Shown here: piece after piece, positions 1 to 8,677 of the stretch
How the letters are laid out: every line of letters starts with the position of its first letter
Position numbering within the stretch: the first letter of the stretch is position 1
DNA from: Rhodanobacter sp. MP7CTX1
GTDB lineage: Bacteria > Pseudomonadota > Gammaproteobacteria > Xanthomonadales > Rhodanobacteraceae
Direction of reading: 5' to 3'
DNA: 64,000 nucleotides
Assembly: GCF_014205795.1 (NCBI RefSeq)
Contig: NZ_JACHCN010000001.1
Span: 1 to 64,000, forward strand
Notes under the pieces: model-generated
Seen by the model: the letters and a program-made list of their open reading frames with translations, nothing else
What the model was told of the DNA's origin: nothing
Database searches by the model: none
Program-made: the position numbers and the translations under genes

Positions 1-77
1 CTGTGCCTACGGCCAGATGCGGCTAAGGTCCCTCCACCCCGGCAAGCCCTTTCTGACTCGCCGCCGTCAAACATACA

Positions 78-137
78 AGCGACTTCAGTCGCGATTGCTT
101 CAATCGGCTCATTCGGGCCATCGCGACTGAAGTCGCT
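78..137. repeat. Inverted repeat with 17-bp arms
   Basis: The arm at 78-94 (AGCGACTTCAGTCGCGA) is repeated as an exact reverse complement at 121-137, with a 26-base loop. Sequences of this kind (GCGACTGAAGTCGCTCCCAC) are common intergenic REP-like elements in Xanthomonadales and pseudomonads. It lies downstream of the minus-strand gene that ends at 341, so it could also fold as an RNA hairpin in that transcript. Confidence 0.7.
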
Positions 138-167
138 CCCACAAGAACGGCCAAGTGCACACAGCGA

Positions 168-246
168 GTAGGTTGGGGTGAGCGAAGCGATGCCCAACGC
201 TCCGGCATCCCATGCGTTGGGCATCGCTTCGCTCACCCCAACCTAC
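168..246. repeat. Perfect 33-bp inverted repeat (REP-like)
   Basis: Bases 168-200 are the exact reverse complement of 214-246, separated by a 13-base loop. The arms start GTAGGTTGGGGTGAGCGAAG, a sequence typical of dispersed intergenic repeats in proteobacteria. Apart from this and the repeat just upstream, bases 1-340 hold no supportable gene; the open frames there are translations of the repeats. Confidence 0.75.
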
Positions 247-340
247 GCGGCGGCTTGTGCAGCGGCGATGCCTCGTAACAACGTTCGCGCACAGACCCCA
301 CCCCGGACTTGATCCAGGAGTGCGCCGCTACATTTTCGCA

Positions 341-1900
341 TCAGCGGGGGCGCCAGCGGGTTTCGTACAGGTCGAAGCGGCGATCCTTCAGGTTCTGCAC
401 GGCACCGGCATTGCGTGCGCGGGCGAGGCTTTCCAGCCGAAGATCAGCAAACAGCACGGTCTCGATGTTCGGCGTGGAGTCGGCCGCGATGCCGTCACGT
501 GCAAAAGGAAAGTCACTGGGTGTGAGGATGCAGCTCTGGCCGTACTGGATGTCGAAGTTGTTCACGCCGGGCAGGTTGCCGACGTTGCCCGACAGCACGA
601 CGTAGCATTGGTTTTCGATCGCACGCGCCTGCGAGCAGTAGCGCACGCGAAGGTAGCCTTCGCGCACATCGGTACAGAACGGCACGAACAGGATCAAGGC
701 ACCCTGATCGACGAGATGGCGTGCGACTTCGGGGAATTCCGCGTCGTAGCAGATCATCACACCGATCGGACCGCAATCGGTCTGCACGGTCGCTGCGCTA
801 TCGCCGCCGGTGATGTTCCACACATTGCGCTCGCTCGGCGTGGGGTGCAGCTTCTCACGCTCGTGGATCGAACCGTCGCGCAGGCAGACATAGCAGACGT
901 TGTGGATGTCGCCATTCGGCTGCTCGGTAGGGTGCGAGCCGGCGATGATGTTGATGTTGTAGTGCACGGCCAGATGGCTGAAGAGTTCTTTCACCTGGGG
1001 CGTGTAATGGCTGAGCTTGCGGATCGTGTCGACGGGCGATAATTCTTCGTTCTCGATCGACAGCAGCTGCAGCGTGATCAGCTCGGGAAAAGTGACGAAG
1101 TCGGCGCTGTAGTCGGCGGCGATATCGGTGAAGTATTCGACGTGCGTGGCGAACTCTTCGAACGATTTGATGCGCCGTTGCTGGTATTGCACCGAGGCCA
1201 CCCGAACCGAGTCGGGCAGGCGTTGCGGCGAGGGGATCGACGGCATGTCCGGCTGGTCGAGCAGGCGCGGATTGCGCCATACCAGATGCACGGCGTAGCC
1301 AAGCGAATCGTAATCGGACGGCACATACGCGCGCAGCAGGCCGATCGCCTCGAAATCGTTGCTGAGCTGAAAACTCAGGGTGATATCGCGTCGCTTGCCG
1401 TCCAGCACGGCCTGCACATAGCCCTCGGCGGTGCCGTAGCGCTGGATGTTTTTCGCCAGTCCAGGAATGCGGCCGCCGAACACGATGCCGCGCAGCTTCA
1501 GGTCCGTACACAGGCGTTTGCGTGCCTGGTACAGCCGCTGGCCGATGCGCATCCCGCGGTAGCCGGGATCCACGACCACTTCCATGCCGTACAGCCAGTC
1601 GCCGTCCGGTTTGTGGCGCGATCCCATGCCGCCGCCGGTGATCTGCATCCAGGTGTGCGGCGACAGCGCCGTCGCCTCATCGATGCGGAACGTGGCGCAG
1701 TAGCCCACGATCGTGCCTTCGTACTCGACCACGAACTGACCTTCGGGGAAATGGGTCTGCTGCGAGCGCAGCATTTCCGCCGAGTGGCCCCATTCGGCCG
1801 TGTAGACGCGCCCCGTGAGTTCGACCAGCGCCGGCACATCGGCCGGGATCGCCTGTCGCAACAGCAGCTTGGGTGTGAGTTCGTTCGTTTTTCTGGCCAT
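341..1900 (-). CDS. GNAT acetyltransferase-nitrilase fusion protein
   Basis: A 519-residue cytoplasmic two-domain protein. Residues about 10-165 are a GNAT N-acetyltransferase domain with the acetyl-CoA loop region DPGYRGMRIGQRLY (111-124). Residues about 230-515 are a carbon-nitrogen hydrolase (nitrilase) domain. The catalytic triad is visible: Glu273 in FPELIT, Lys350 in REKLHP and Cys384 in MICYDAEFPE. The nitrilase half should hydrolyse an amide or nitrile C-N bond; the substrate cannot be told from sequence. GNAT-nitrilase fusions of this length are a known architecture. The ATG at 1900 gives the usual N-terminus. It is divergent from hutF with an 85-base gap. Confidence 0.9.
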   Translation of the reverse strand: MARKTNELTPKLLLRQAIPADVPALVELTGRVYTAEWGHSAEMLRSQQTHFPEGQFVVEYEGTIVGYCATFRIDEATALSPHTWMQITGGGMGSRHKPDGDWLYGMEVVVDPGYRGMRIGQRLYQARKRLCTDLKLRGIVFGGRIPGLAKNIQRYGTAEGYVQAVLDGKRRDITLSFQLSNDFEAIGLLRAYVPSDYDSLGYAVHLVWRNPRLLDQPDMPSIPSPQRLPDSVRVASVQYQQRRIKSFEEFATHVEYFTDIAADYSADFVTFPELITLQLLSIENEELSPVDTIRKLSHYTPQVKELFSHLAVHYNINIIAGSHPTEQPNGDIHNVCYVCLRDGSIHEREKLHPTPSERNVWNITGGDSAATVQTDCGPIGVMICYDAEFPEVARHLVDQGALILFVPFCTDVREGYLRVRYCSQARAIENQCYVVLSGNVGNLPGVNNFDIQYGQSCILTPSDFPFARDGIAADSTPNIETVLFADLRLESLARARNAGAVQNLKDRRFDLYETRWRPR

Positions 1901-1985
1901 GGCTCAATTATGCATGGCCCGTCATATGCCCAAGTGAAGACGATGCCTGCTCCCCGGTTACACTGCGCCGCATCCGTACGGAGCC

Positions 1986-3362
1986 ATGCTCATGAGTGAC
2001 AGCGCAGCCCATCGCAGTTTCAAAGCCAGCCAGTTGTGGCAGCCTGGTGGCTGGCAGGCTGATGCCACGCTCGGTGTGAGCGCGAATGGACGGTTGCTCG
2101 GGCCGGCTACGTCCGAGATAGAGAACCTGGGTAAGTGGGTGCTCCCCGGTATGCCAAACCTGCATTCGCACGCGTTTCAGCGTGCGATGGCCGGCCTGGC
2201 CGAGCGCAAGGGACGGGTCGATGACAGTTTCTGGAGCTGGCGCGAGACGATGTATGCGTTCGCTGCCGCGATCGATCCGGACCAGTTGCAGGCGATCGCG
2301 GCGCAGCTTTACGTGGAGATGCTCAAGGCGGGATACACCCAGGTCTGCGAATTCCATTACCTGCATCATCAGCCGGGTGGCACACCGTACGCGCAGCCCG
2401 AGGCGATGTCGCTGGCGTTGATCGAGGCCGCGCGCGAAGCCGGCATCGCATTGACCCTGCTGCCGGTGCTGTACATGAGTGGCGGCTTCGATGGCCGCGC
2501 GCTGACCGCGCGGCAGTGCCGTTTTGGAAATGATGTAGACGGCTATCTGCGCTTGCTGGAATCATTGCGTCAGCTCGAGGGCGACAACCTGCGCGTCGGT
2601 ATCGCGCTGCATTCGCTGCGCGCCGTGCCGGAGGAAGCGCTGCGTCGCGTACTGGCCAGCGATGCAGCGAAAGCCTGCCCGATCCATATCCATATCGCCG
2701 AGCAGGTCGGCGAAGTGCAGGATTGCCTCGCCATACGCGGTGCGCGCCCCGTGGAGTGGTTGTTTGATCACGCCCAGGTGGACGCGCGCTGGTGTCTGGT
2801 GCACGCGACCCATCTGACTGAAGCCGAAGCCGAGCGCCTTGCACACAGCGGTGCAGTCGCGGGGCTTTGCCCGACCACCGAAGCGAATCTGGGCGACGGC
2901 CTGTTTCCTCTTGTCGACTATCTCGATGCGCACGGCACGCTCGGCATCGGTTCGGATTCACACATCTCGATCTCGCCGGTGGAGGAGCTGCGCTGGCTGG
3001 AATACGGTCAGCGACTGACTACCGGGCATCGCAATGTTGCGGCGCGCGGGCAGGGTATCAGCGTGGGTGAAACGCTGTGGCGCGCAGCATTGAAGGGTGG
3101 CGCACAGGCTTCGGGCCTGCCGATCGGCGAATTGCGCGATGGTGCCCGCGCCGACTTGATCGTGCTGGATGAAACATCGCCGCTGCTTGCCGCACGTGAT
3201 ACCCGGTCGATGATGGACAGCTTCCTGTTCGCCGGTAACACCCCACTGGTGCGCGACGTCATGTGCGGCGGCGAGTGGGTGGTGCGCGAATTCCGTCATC
3301 GCGATGAGGAGCGCATTGCCGCTCGTTATCGCGCCAGCGTTGAGCGGCTCGCTTTGCGGTAG
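1986..3362 (+). CDS. hutF: Formimidoylglutamate deiminase HutF
   Basis: This amidohydrolase-superfamily enzyme converts N-formimidoyl-L-glutamate to N-formyl-L-glutamate and ammonia, the fourth step of the five-step histidine degradation route used by Pseudomonas and xanthomonads. Metal-binding features are visible: His60 and His62 in PNLHSHAF, His236 in HIHIAEQ, His273 in LVHATHL and Asp324 in IGSDSH. At 458 residues it matches the family length. The start is ATG 1986, or ATG 1992 two codons later. No other hut gene is adjacent; hutU lies about 28 kb away at 31231. A downstream formylglutamate hydrolase (HutG) would be required and is not in the window. Confidence 0.93.
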   Translation: MLMSDSAAHRSFKASQLWQPGGWQADATLGVSANGRLLGPATSEIENLGKWVLPGMPNLHSHAFQRAMAGLAERKGRVDDSFWSWRETMYAFAAAIDPDQLQAIAAQLYVEMLKAGYTQVCEFHYLHHQPGGTPYAQPEAMSLALIEAAREAGIALTLLPVLYMSGGFDGRALTARQCRFGNDVDGYLRLLESLRQLEGDNLRVGIALHSLRAVPEEALRRVLASDAAKACPIHIHIAEQVGEVQDCLAIRGARPVEWLFDHAQVDARWCLVHATHLTEAEAERLAHSGAVAGLCPTTEANLGDGLFPLVDYLDAHGTLGIGSDSHISISPVEELRWLEYGQRLTTGHRNVAARGQGISVGETLWRAALKGGAQASGLPIGELRDGARADLIVLDETSPLLAARDTRSMMDSFLFAGNTPLVRDVMCGGEWVVREFRHRDEERIAARYRASVERLALR

Positions 3363-3515
3363 TACGCCATGCGCTATCCACCATTGCAGTGAGGCAACGC
3401 GGCGTTAGCTGAATATTTTCCGAATGAACGCCAGCCATCAGGCACGGCGCCTCGTGTCATCGGCATGGCGATGACAACGTTTAAGGCGACACATCCCACA
3501 CGAAGGAGTGTCTCC

Positions 3516-3677
3516 ATGCGTCGCCTCATGACTACCTTGCTGATCTCCGCCGCGCTTCTTGGCGGCTCGCTTTCAATGACCGGTTGCGTCGTGGTTGCTC
3601 CGCGTCACGCGCATGTCTGGGTACCGGGTTACTGGGGTCCGTCGCACGTCTGGGTCGGTGGTTACTGGCGTCACTGA
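3516..3677 (+). CDS. Small YXWGXW-repeat lipoprotein
   Basis: A 53-residue predicted lipoprotein. A hydrophobic signal segment is followed by the lipobox LSMTGC and a mature part rich in Trp, Tyr, Gly and His (VWVPGYWGPSHVWVGGYWRH), the YXWGXW repeat pattern. The start at 3516 is chosen because AAGGAG sits at 3503-3508, seven bases upstream; an in-frame ATG at 3465 would add a charged tail before the signal peptide. The function of this family is unknown; members are thought to be envelope proteins. It lies beside the Spy-like gene and a Cpx-like system, consistent with an envelope role. Confidence 0.75.
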   Translation: MRRLMTTLLISAALLGGSLSMTGCVVVAPRHAHVWVPGYWGPSHVWVGGYWRH

Positions 3678-3852
3678 TCGCGCAAGTTCGGTATGTCCTG
3701 GCGACTGAGCATCTCGATTTCCATGACGGCGTGATGTCGAGCAGGTTCGCAGACTGCGGTGCGCAGTCTCGCCAGAACAGCCAGTCGTGGCGGCGCACCA
3801 GGGAGGGGTGTAACCGCACACCACAGTCTGCGGGCCTGCTGAACATCTGGGG

Positions 3853-3881
3853 GCGGGTGCCCAGTTGATCAGGGCACCCGC
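3853..3881. terminator. Perfect 10-bp stem-loop, possible terminator
   Basis: GCGGGTGCCC at 3853-3862 pairs exactly with 3872-3881 around a 9-base loop. It lies in the convergent gap between the YXWGXW lipoprotein and the Spy-like gene. No T-run follows on either strand, so intrinsic termination is uncertain. Confidence 0.35.
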
Positions 3882-3894
3882 AAAGTCGATTGAC

Positions 3895-3924
3895 AGCTGC
3901 GCCAGCGCTGTCGCTGGCGCAGCT
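3895..3924 (-). terminator. Perfect 13-bp stem-loop downstream of the Spy-like gene
   Basis: AGCTGCGCCAGCG at 3895-3907 is the exact reverse complement of 3912-3924, with a 4-base loop. It begins 17 bases after the stop of the minus-strand Spy-like gene. There is no clear U-tract, so it may protect the 3' end rather than terminate. Confidence 0.45.
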
Positions 3925-3940
3925 CGTTGCCCGAGTCGGG

Positions 3941-4438
3941 TTATTGGGTCACTTGTGAAGTCGACGACACCGGATGCTGTGCCTTGAACTGCTGCCACTG
4001 CTGCTTGCGAGCCTGCTGCTGTGCCTGCAAGGTGGCCAGCTGCGCCTTCTGCGCTGGGGTCAGTACGGCGTACACCTGCGCGCGGATGGTGGCATGTTGC
4101 TGCACGCGTGCGGAGGCGGCAGCGGCCTCGGCCTGCGCCAGGCTGGCGGTTGCTGCCTGATAGCCGACCTGATCGGGGGTCATCGTTTCGAACGCGGTGC
4201 GCTGCTGGCTGAGGGCCTGACGTTGCGTCTTGTTCTGGGCAAAGCTGGTCTGCATGATCTGCTTGATGCTGGCCTTCTGGGCATCGGTCAGATTCAGTTT
4301 GCTCAGAGCCATGAATTGGCCGTGGCCGTGTGAATGCCAACCGTCGCCGGGGCCGCCTGAAGGCGCCTGAGCAACGGCGAGGGTGGTGAGAGCCATGGCC
4401 GACGCCAGAACCAGGCCGAGAGAGATGCTCTTGCGCAT
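3941..4438 (-). CDS. Spy/CpxP-like periplasmic LTXXQ protein
   Basis: A 165-residue exported protein. A Sec signal peptide (residues 1-23, ending TLAVAQA) precedes a helical region with two LTXXQ-type motifs, LTDAQ near residue 51 and LTPAQ near residue 127. The alanine- and glutamine-rich C-terminus is charged. The Spy/CpxP family contains periplasmic chaperones or sensor-inhibitors of envelope stress. It is transcribed divergently from a CpxR/CpxA-like two-component system with a GTAAA-N5-GTAAA box between them, the classical arrangement of cpxP and cpxRA. Whether it acts as a CpxP-like inhibitor or a Spy-like chaperone cannot be told. Confidence 0.85.
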   Translation of the reverse strand: MRKSISLGLVLASAMALTTLAVAQAPSGGPGDGWHSHGHGQFMALSKLNLTDAQKASIKQIMQTSFAQNKTQRQALSQQRTAFETMTPDQVGYQAATASLAQAEAAAASARVQQHATIRAQVYAVLTPAQKAQLATLQAQQQARKQQWQQFKAQHPVSSTSQVTQ

Positions 4439-4518
4439 AAGTAGTACCTTTGTCGTGGGTGGGGAAATCTGTTACGTCCATTTGACGACAAGGCGGCGTG
4501 TATGTTCTTTGCTGAGAG

Positions 4519-4533
4519 GTAAAGATGGGTAAA
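4519..4533 (+). promoter_or_regulatory. CpxR-type binding box GTAAA-N5-GTAAA
   Basis: GTAAA at 4519-4523 and GTAAA at 4529-4533 are separated by exactly five bases (GATGG). This matches the established E. coli CpxR box. It lies between the Spy/CpxP-like gene (start 4438) and the response regulator (start 4590), so it could serve both promoters. Confidence 0.65.
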
Positions 4534-4589
4534 GACCGTGGAGTTCGTGCGGTCGTACGGTATCAATGGATAGAAGCCAGCAGACCACC

Positions 4590-5276
4590 ATGCCCAGAAT
4601 CCTGATTGTCGACGATGACCGCGCGCTATGTAGCCTGCTGGCCGAATACCTGCAGCGCGAAGGCTTTGTCGTGGATGTCGCGCACGACAGCGAAACCGCG
4701 CTGGTGCAACTGCGCAACCAGGCGCAGCGGCCCGACCTGCTGATACTCGACGTAATGATGCCGGGTCGCGATGGCCTGGATACTTTGCGTGAGCTGCGGT
4801 TGCAGTACCGCTTGCCGGTGATCATGCTTTCCGCCCGTGGCGAACCGGTGGATCGGGTCATCGGGCTGGAGCTGGGCGCGGACGATTATCTGGCCAAACC
4901 CTGCCTGCCGCGCGAGCTCCTGGCACGAGTGCGTGCGCAGCTGCGGCGCAACACGCCGGCGGTATCCGGAACGCTGCAGGTAGGGATACTGCGTCTGCAG
5001 CCCGGCGAGCGTCGTGCCTACGCCGCCGAGACCGAGCTGTCGCTGACCGGCGCGGAATTCCAGCTGTTGCTGGCGCTCGCGCAACGTGCCGGCGAACTGG
5101 TTGACAAGGCCGCGCTGACGCGAATTGCGCTGGGACGCGAACTGGAGCGGTTCGATCGCAGTGTCGATGTCCATGTAAGTCGGCTGCGGCACAAGCTGAT
5201 GGAGGCTTCGGCGCAGTCTCCGCGCATCGAGTCGGTGCGCGGGGCGGGCTACATCCTCGTGGTGGGTGCACCGTGA
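4590..5276 (+). CDS. OmpR/PhoB-family response regulator, CpxR-like
   Basis: A winged-helix response regulator of about 228 residues from the ATG at 4590 (MPRILIVDDD); an in-frame ATG at 4566 would add eight residues. The receiver domain occupies about residues 1-118, with acidic residues in VDDD, the phosphoacceptor Asp54 in LILDVMMPG, and the conserved Lys in DYLAKP. The C-terminal Trans_reg_C domain (about 130-228) ends with the typical DVHVSRLRHKL and RGAGYIL motifs. It overlaps the downstream kinase by four bases (GTGA), so the two are translationally coupled. With the neighbouring CpxP/Spy-like gene and the CpxR-type box it probably controls envelope stress and its own operon. Confidence 0.9.
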   Translation: MPRILIVDDDRALCSLLAEYLQREGFVVDVAHDSETALVQLRNQAQRPDLLILDVMMPGRDGLDTLRELRLQYRLPVIMLSARGEPVDRVIGLELGADDYLAKPCLPRELLARVRAQLRRNTPAVSGTLQVGILRLQPGERRAYAAETELSLTGAEFQLLLALAQRAGELVDKAALTRIALGRELERFDRSVDVHVSRLRHKLMEASAQSPRIESVRGAGYILVVGAP

Positions 5277-6643
5277 ATCCTTTCAGAAGCTCGATCTACT
5301 GGCGCCTGCTGATCTGGTTTTGCGTCGCGAACTTGCTGGTGCTGTTTCTCGGCGGCCTGCTGACGCGCGGCTTCATCGAGTACACCACGGCCAAGGAAAT
5401 AAATTGGGTGGGGTTGGGGCAGGGTGCCGATCAGGCCTATGAAAGCGGCGGTACGGCAGCACTGGCCGACTGGTCCACACAGCAGCGGCGCGAAGGCATC
5501 GAGGCGACCCTGTATGAAAAGGGTCGCGCGCTGTATCCGATCCACCTGCATTCCTCGATCGCCAGTTCACTGCCGACCTGGCTCGCTGCCAATCGCGACA
5601 CCGTCCTGCAACCATGGCCGGGGCTCTACGTCGCCGTGCAACAGGTGGTCGGTAACGACGGCCAACCCAGGCAACTGGTGGCGATCAGCAGGACGCATAC
5701 GCGACTGCGGCCGCAGACCAGGGAGAAGATCTTCCTTGCCTTCCAGTGGGGACTGTCCCTGTTGTTCATCGGAGTGGTTGGATGGTGGCTGGCGCGCAGC
5801 GTGGCCAAGCCGGTGCAGGCGCTACGTGATGCGACTCGACGCATGGCTGCCGGCGAGCTTTCGACACGAGTCGGTCGCCAGGGGAGCATGGCGCACGATG
5901 AACTTGCCCAGCTCGCGCTCGACTTCGATGCCATGGCCGAACGTATCGAGGCGCTGGTGGCACACGATCGCAGCGTGTTGCAGGATCTGTCGCACGAGTT
6001 GCGCTCGCCGCTGGCACGGCTGCACTTGATTCTCGATCTTGCTCAGCGCAGCACCAAGGCTGAAGAGGCGGACGCGTATTTTCGCCAGGCTGAGCAGGAA
6101 ATCGGCCGACTGGATCGCATGACCGGGGAAATGCTCGCGCTGTCGCGCCTCGAAGGCGGCATCCCAGGCATGAATCGCGAACAGCTGGAGCTGGTCGAGT
6201 TGGTTCAAGGTTGCATGGCGCAAGCCGAACTGGAGGCGGACGCACGCAACGTGCACCTGTCATTGACGTCCAGCAAACCCGTCACCGTGTTCGGCAGTGC
6301 GCTGTTGCTTGAGCGCGCGCTGGACAACCTGATCGCGAACGCCATCAAGTTCAGTCCCGAGGGCGGCAGTGTTGAGTTGTTTGTGGATGCTGGCAAGGAT
6401 GCTGCCGAATTCACCATACGCGACCGCGGCCCCGGTGTGCCCGACGCCGAACTGGAGTTCCTGTTCCGTCCGTTCTTCCGCGGCAGCAATGCCGCGCGCG
6501 CCGATGGCCACGGCATGGGGCTGGCCATCGTGCAGCGCGTGGTGCAAGTACATGGCGGTGACATCCATGCGCGCAATGCCGAAGGTGGTGGGCTCGAGGT
6601 GCATCTGAATTTGCCCTTCGCGCCGCCCGCCACGACAGCGTGA
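5273..6643 (+). CDS. Sensor histidine kinase, CpxA-like
   Basis: A 456-residue membrane kinase starting with GTG at 5273, overlapping the regulator's stop. TM1 (about 10-31) and TM2 (about 157-174) flank a periplasmic sensor of roughly 120 residues. A HAMP region follows (about 175-228), then HisKA with the phosphorylated His241 in LSHELRSPLARL. The ATPase domain has an N-box (LDNLIANAIKFS), a DRGPGVP motif and a HGMGLAIV G-box. It should autophosphorylate on His241 and transfer to Asp54 of the upstream regulator. The signal is unknown; the neighbourhood suggests envelope stress. Confidence 0.9.
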   Translation: MNPFRSSIYWRLLIWFCVANLLVLFLGGLLTRGFIEYTTAKEINWVGLGQGADQAYESGGTAALADWSTQQRREGIEATLYEKGRALYPIHLHSSIASSLPTWLAANRDTVLQPWPGLYVAVQQVVGNDGQPRQLVAISRTHTRLRPQTREKIFLAFQWGLSLLFIGVVGWWLARSVAKPVQALRDATRRMAAGELSTRVGRQGSMAHDELAQLALDFDAMAERIEALVAHDRSVLQDLSHELRSPLARLHLILDLAQRSTKAEEADAYFRQAEQEIGRLDRMTGEMLALSRLEGGIPGMNREQLELVELVQGCMAQAELEADARNVHLSLTSSKPVTVFGSALLLERALDNLIANAIKFSPEGGSVELFVDAGKDAAEFTIRDRGPGVPDAELEFLFRPFFRGSNAARADGHGMGLAIVQRVVQVHGGDIHARNAEGGGLEVHLNLPFAPPATTA

Positions 6644-6756
6644 TGGGCTGGGCGTTTTGCGCCATGTGAAAGTTCGCAGCTTCCGCGTGTGATCATCCTC
6701 GCGCTACGCAAATCGCCCGTGATTTGACACACTCGCACTTTGCCGACCGGTTGCCG

Positions 6757-7743
6757 ATGCGCTCGAATGCTCTCGCCGCCGTGGGTCTGGCGCTGTGCGC
6801 GGCGCTGTTCTTCACGCTCACCTATGTGCTCAACCGCAGCCTGGTTACAGGTGGGGGCCATTGGCAGTGGGCGGTGATCCTGCGCTACCTGATCACCTTA
6901 CCGTTGCTTGCGCTGGTGCTGCCCATCCAAGGTGGCATGGGCCAGCTGCCGCGTGAGTTGCGCCGGCATCCTCGCGCATGGCTGCTATGGAGCGGCATCG
7001 GCTTCGTGCTGTTTGGCATCCCGCTGACCTGGGCGGCGAGTAGCGGTCCATCCTGGCTGATTGCAGGCAGCTTTCAAATGACTGTGCTGGCGGGGCCGCT
7101 GTTGGCGCCGCTGATCTATCACGACGAAAGACGGCAGCTGGCATGGCGCAGCGTCGCGATCGGTGTGCTGATTGTCGGCGGCGTGTTCGCGCTGCAGTGG
7201 GGGCACGCGCAGGGCCAGTTGCACCTGAGTGACTGGCTGGCGATCGGTGCGGTGGTGGTATCCGCATTTGCCTATCCACTGGGCAACCGGATGTTGCTGC
7301 TGCATCTGGAGCACGACGAGGCGCGCCTGAGTGCAGTACAGCGAGTGTTTGGCATGACGCTGTGCAGTTGGCCGCTATGGTTGGTGTTTGCGGTAGTTGC
7401 CTGGTTCACGATCGGGCCACCGAGCTGGCGCGAGGCGCTGCTGGCCGGCGGCGTGGCGCTCTCCTCAGGCACGATTGCTACCGTGCTGTTTTTCCGTGCC
7501 ACCGACATGGTGCGACGTGAGCCGACGGCGCTGGCAGCCGTCGAGGCGATGCAGGCGGCGGAGCTGCTATTTGCGACCCTGCTTGGCGTGATGTTTCTCG
7601 GCGAGGCGTGGCCGCAAGGCTATTCGGCGTTCGGCGCTCTGGCAATCGTCGTCGGCATCGCACTGTTTGGCTGGGTCAGTGGACGAGATGCGGCTGGACA
7701 CGATGAATCGTTGCGTCAGTTGCGCGGTGACCGCAGCGCCTGA
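6757..7743 (+). CDS. DMT-family multidrug resistance efflux transporter
   Basis: A membrane protein of about 328 residues with around ten hydrophobic segments and two repeated EamA-like halves, resembling the DMT multidrug resistance efflux transporter family. The first ATG with a natural N-terminus is 6757 (MRSNALAAVGL); a TTG at 6724 in the same frame would add 11 residues, and neither has a strong Shine-Dalgarno. It is likely to export small molecules across the inner membrane; the substrate is not predictable. It converges on the AraC gene that ends at 7758. No operon partner. Confidence 0.8.
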   Translation: MRSNALAAVGLALCAALFFTLTYVLNRSLVTGGGHWQWAVILRYLITLPLLALVLPIQGGMGQLPRELRRHPRAWLLWSGIGFVLFGIPLTWAASSGPSWLIAGSFQMTVLAGPLLAPLIYHDERRQLAWRSVAIGVLIVGGVFALQWGHAQGQLHLSDWLAIGAVVVSAFAYPLGNRMLLLHLEHDEARLSAVQRVFGMTLCSWPLWLVFAVVAWFTIGPPSWREALLAGGVALSSGTIATVLFFRATDMVRREPTALAAVEAMQAAELLFATLLGVMFLGEAWPQGYSAFGALAIVVGIALFGWVSGRDAAGHDESLRQLRGDRSA

Positions 7744-7757
7744 TGCGGCACTGGTGA

Positions 7758-8585
7758 CTAAAGGAATCCAATATCCCAGTCGCCCGACGTTACCGCCTGC
7801 GCAAGCGCTTTCGGGTTCATGCCAGTGTGTTTCTGGCACAACGCAGCGAAGCTGCTGAGGCTGTCGTAGCCCAGTGCGTAAGTGATCTCGGTGACAGATT
7901 TGCCTGAAGCAAACATATCGATTGCTTGAACGAGCCGCGCGATCTGGCGCCATGTGCCCACAGGCAACCCGGTTTCCTGCTTGAAGCTGCGTGTGAAGTT
8001 GCGCCGCGACATATGCGCATCGACCGCCAGGCGATCCAGGTCATTCGAGTCGTCGGGGTTTTCCAGCCAACGCTCAGCGATTTGCCGAAGCCGCTCGTTC
8101 TTGGGCATCGGCAGCAAGATCGTGCGCTTGTTTCGGGCGCGATCGACTTCATCCCGAAAAACGTCCAGAAGATGGCTTTCTGCCGAGGACAATTTAGTTC
8201 GAGGCCCTGGACTGGCGGCAAGTCTGTCGATGATGCCAAGCATCAGCGGCTCGCGCGCCATCGTGAACACCCGTTGCCCTTGCGGCAGGGATTCACATAG
8301 CTCCGGCGCGATCTGGATGCGTACGCGATCCACGTCGAAGGTCTGACCACCGTGCACCACGAAGGGCGGAACCCAGCACAACAGCCCGGCCCGGATCAGC
8401 CAGCGCCCTGCCTGGCTCTCGGATCTGAGGTAGCCGGCTCGCAATAGATATAGCTCGCCATGCGGATGGCAATGCAGGTGGGCTCTTGGGGAGCTCAGGT
8501 CTAGCTCCGTCGACACGGTCATAACGGTGTCCGTACCGAGATCGTCGATCAAGGGAGGGGTTGCCGTAGCAGTCCTGTCGCGCAT
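7758..8585 (-). CDS. AraC-family transcriptional regulator
   Basis: About 275 residues from the ATG at 8585 (MRDRTATATP). The N-terminal half is a cupin-like effector domain (HLHCHPHGELYLL). The C-terminal half has two helix-turn-helix units of the AraC type (LAVDAHMSRRNFTRSF and ITYALGYDSLSSFAALC). A longer frame to 8738 would overlap the divergent lipoprotein gene and is unlikely. It is divergent from the DUF4410 lipoprotein with a 92-base gap, so that gene is the obvious candidate target; this is inference. Confidence 0.88.
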   Translation of the reverse strand: MRDRTATATPPLIDDLGTDTVMTVSTELDLSSPRAHLHCHPHGELYLLRAGYLRSESQAGRWLIRAGLLCWVPPFVVHGGQTFDVDRVRIQIAPELCESLPQGQRVFTMAREPLMLGIIDRLAASPGPRTKLSSAESHLLDVFRDEVDRARNKRTILLPMPKNERLRQIAERWLENPDDSNDLDRLAVDAHMSRRNFTRSFKQETGLPVGTWRQIARLVQAIDMFASGKSVTEITYALGYDSLSSFAALCQKHTGMNPKALAQAVTSGDWDIGFL

Positions 8586-8677
8586 TTGGCCCGAAACACT
8601 CGATTTTTGGCTGACTCCGCCAAGCGGAGCGGCGCCCCGTACGGAAAAATAGCCCAATGTTGCTAACGGGAAATCCA

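Noticed and set aside
212..1042. Long plus-strand open frame across the first gene
   Set aside because: It lies opposite the GNAT-nitrilase gene, has no recognisable domain, and begins in the palindromic repeat.
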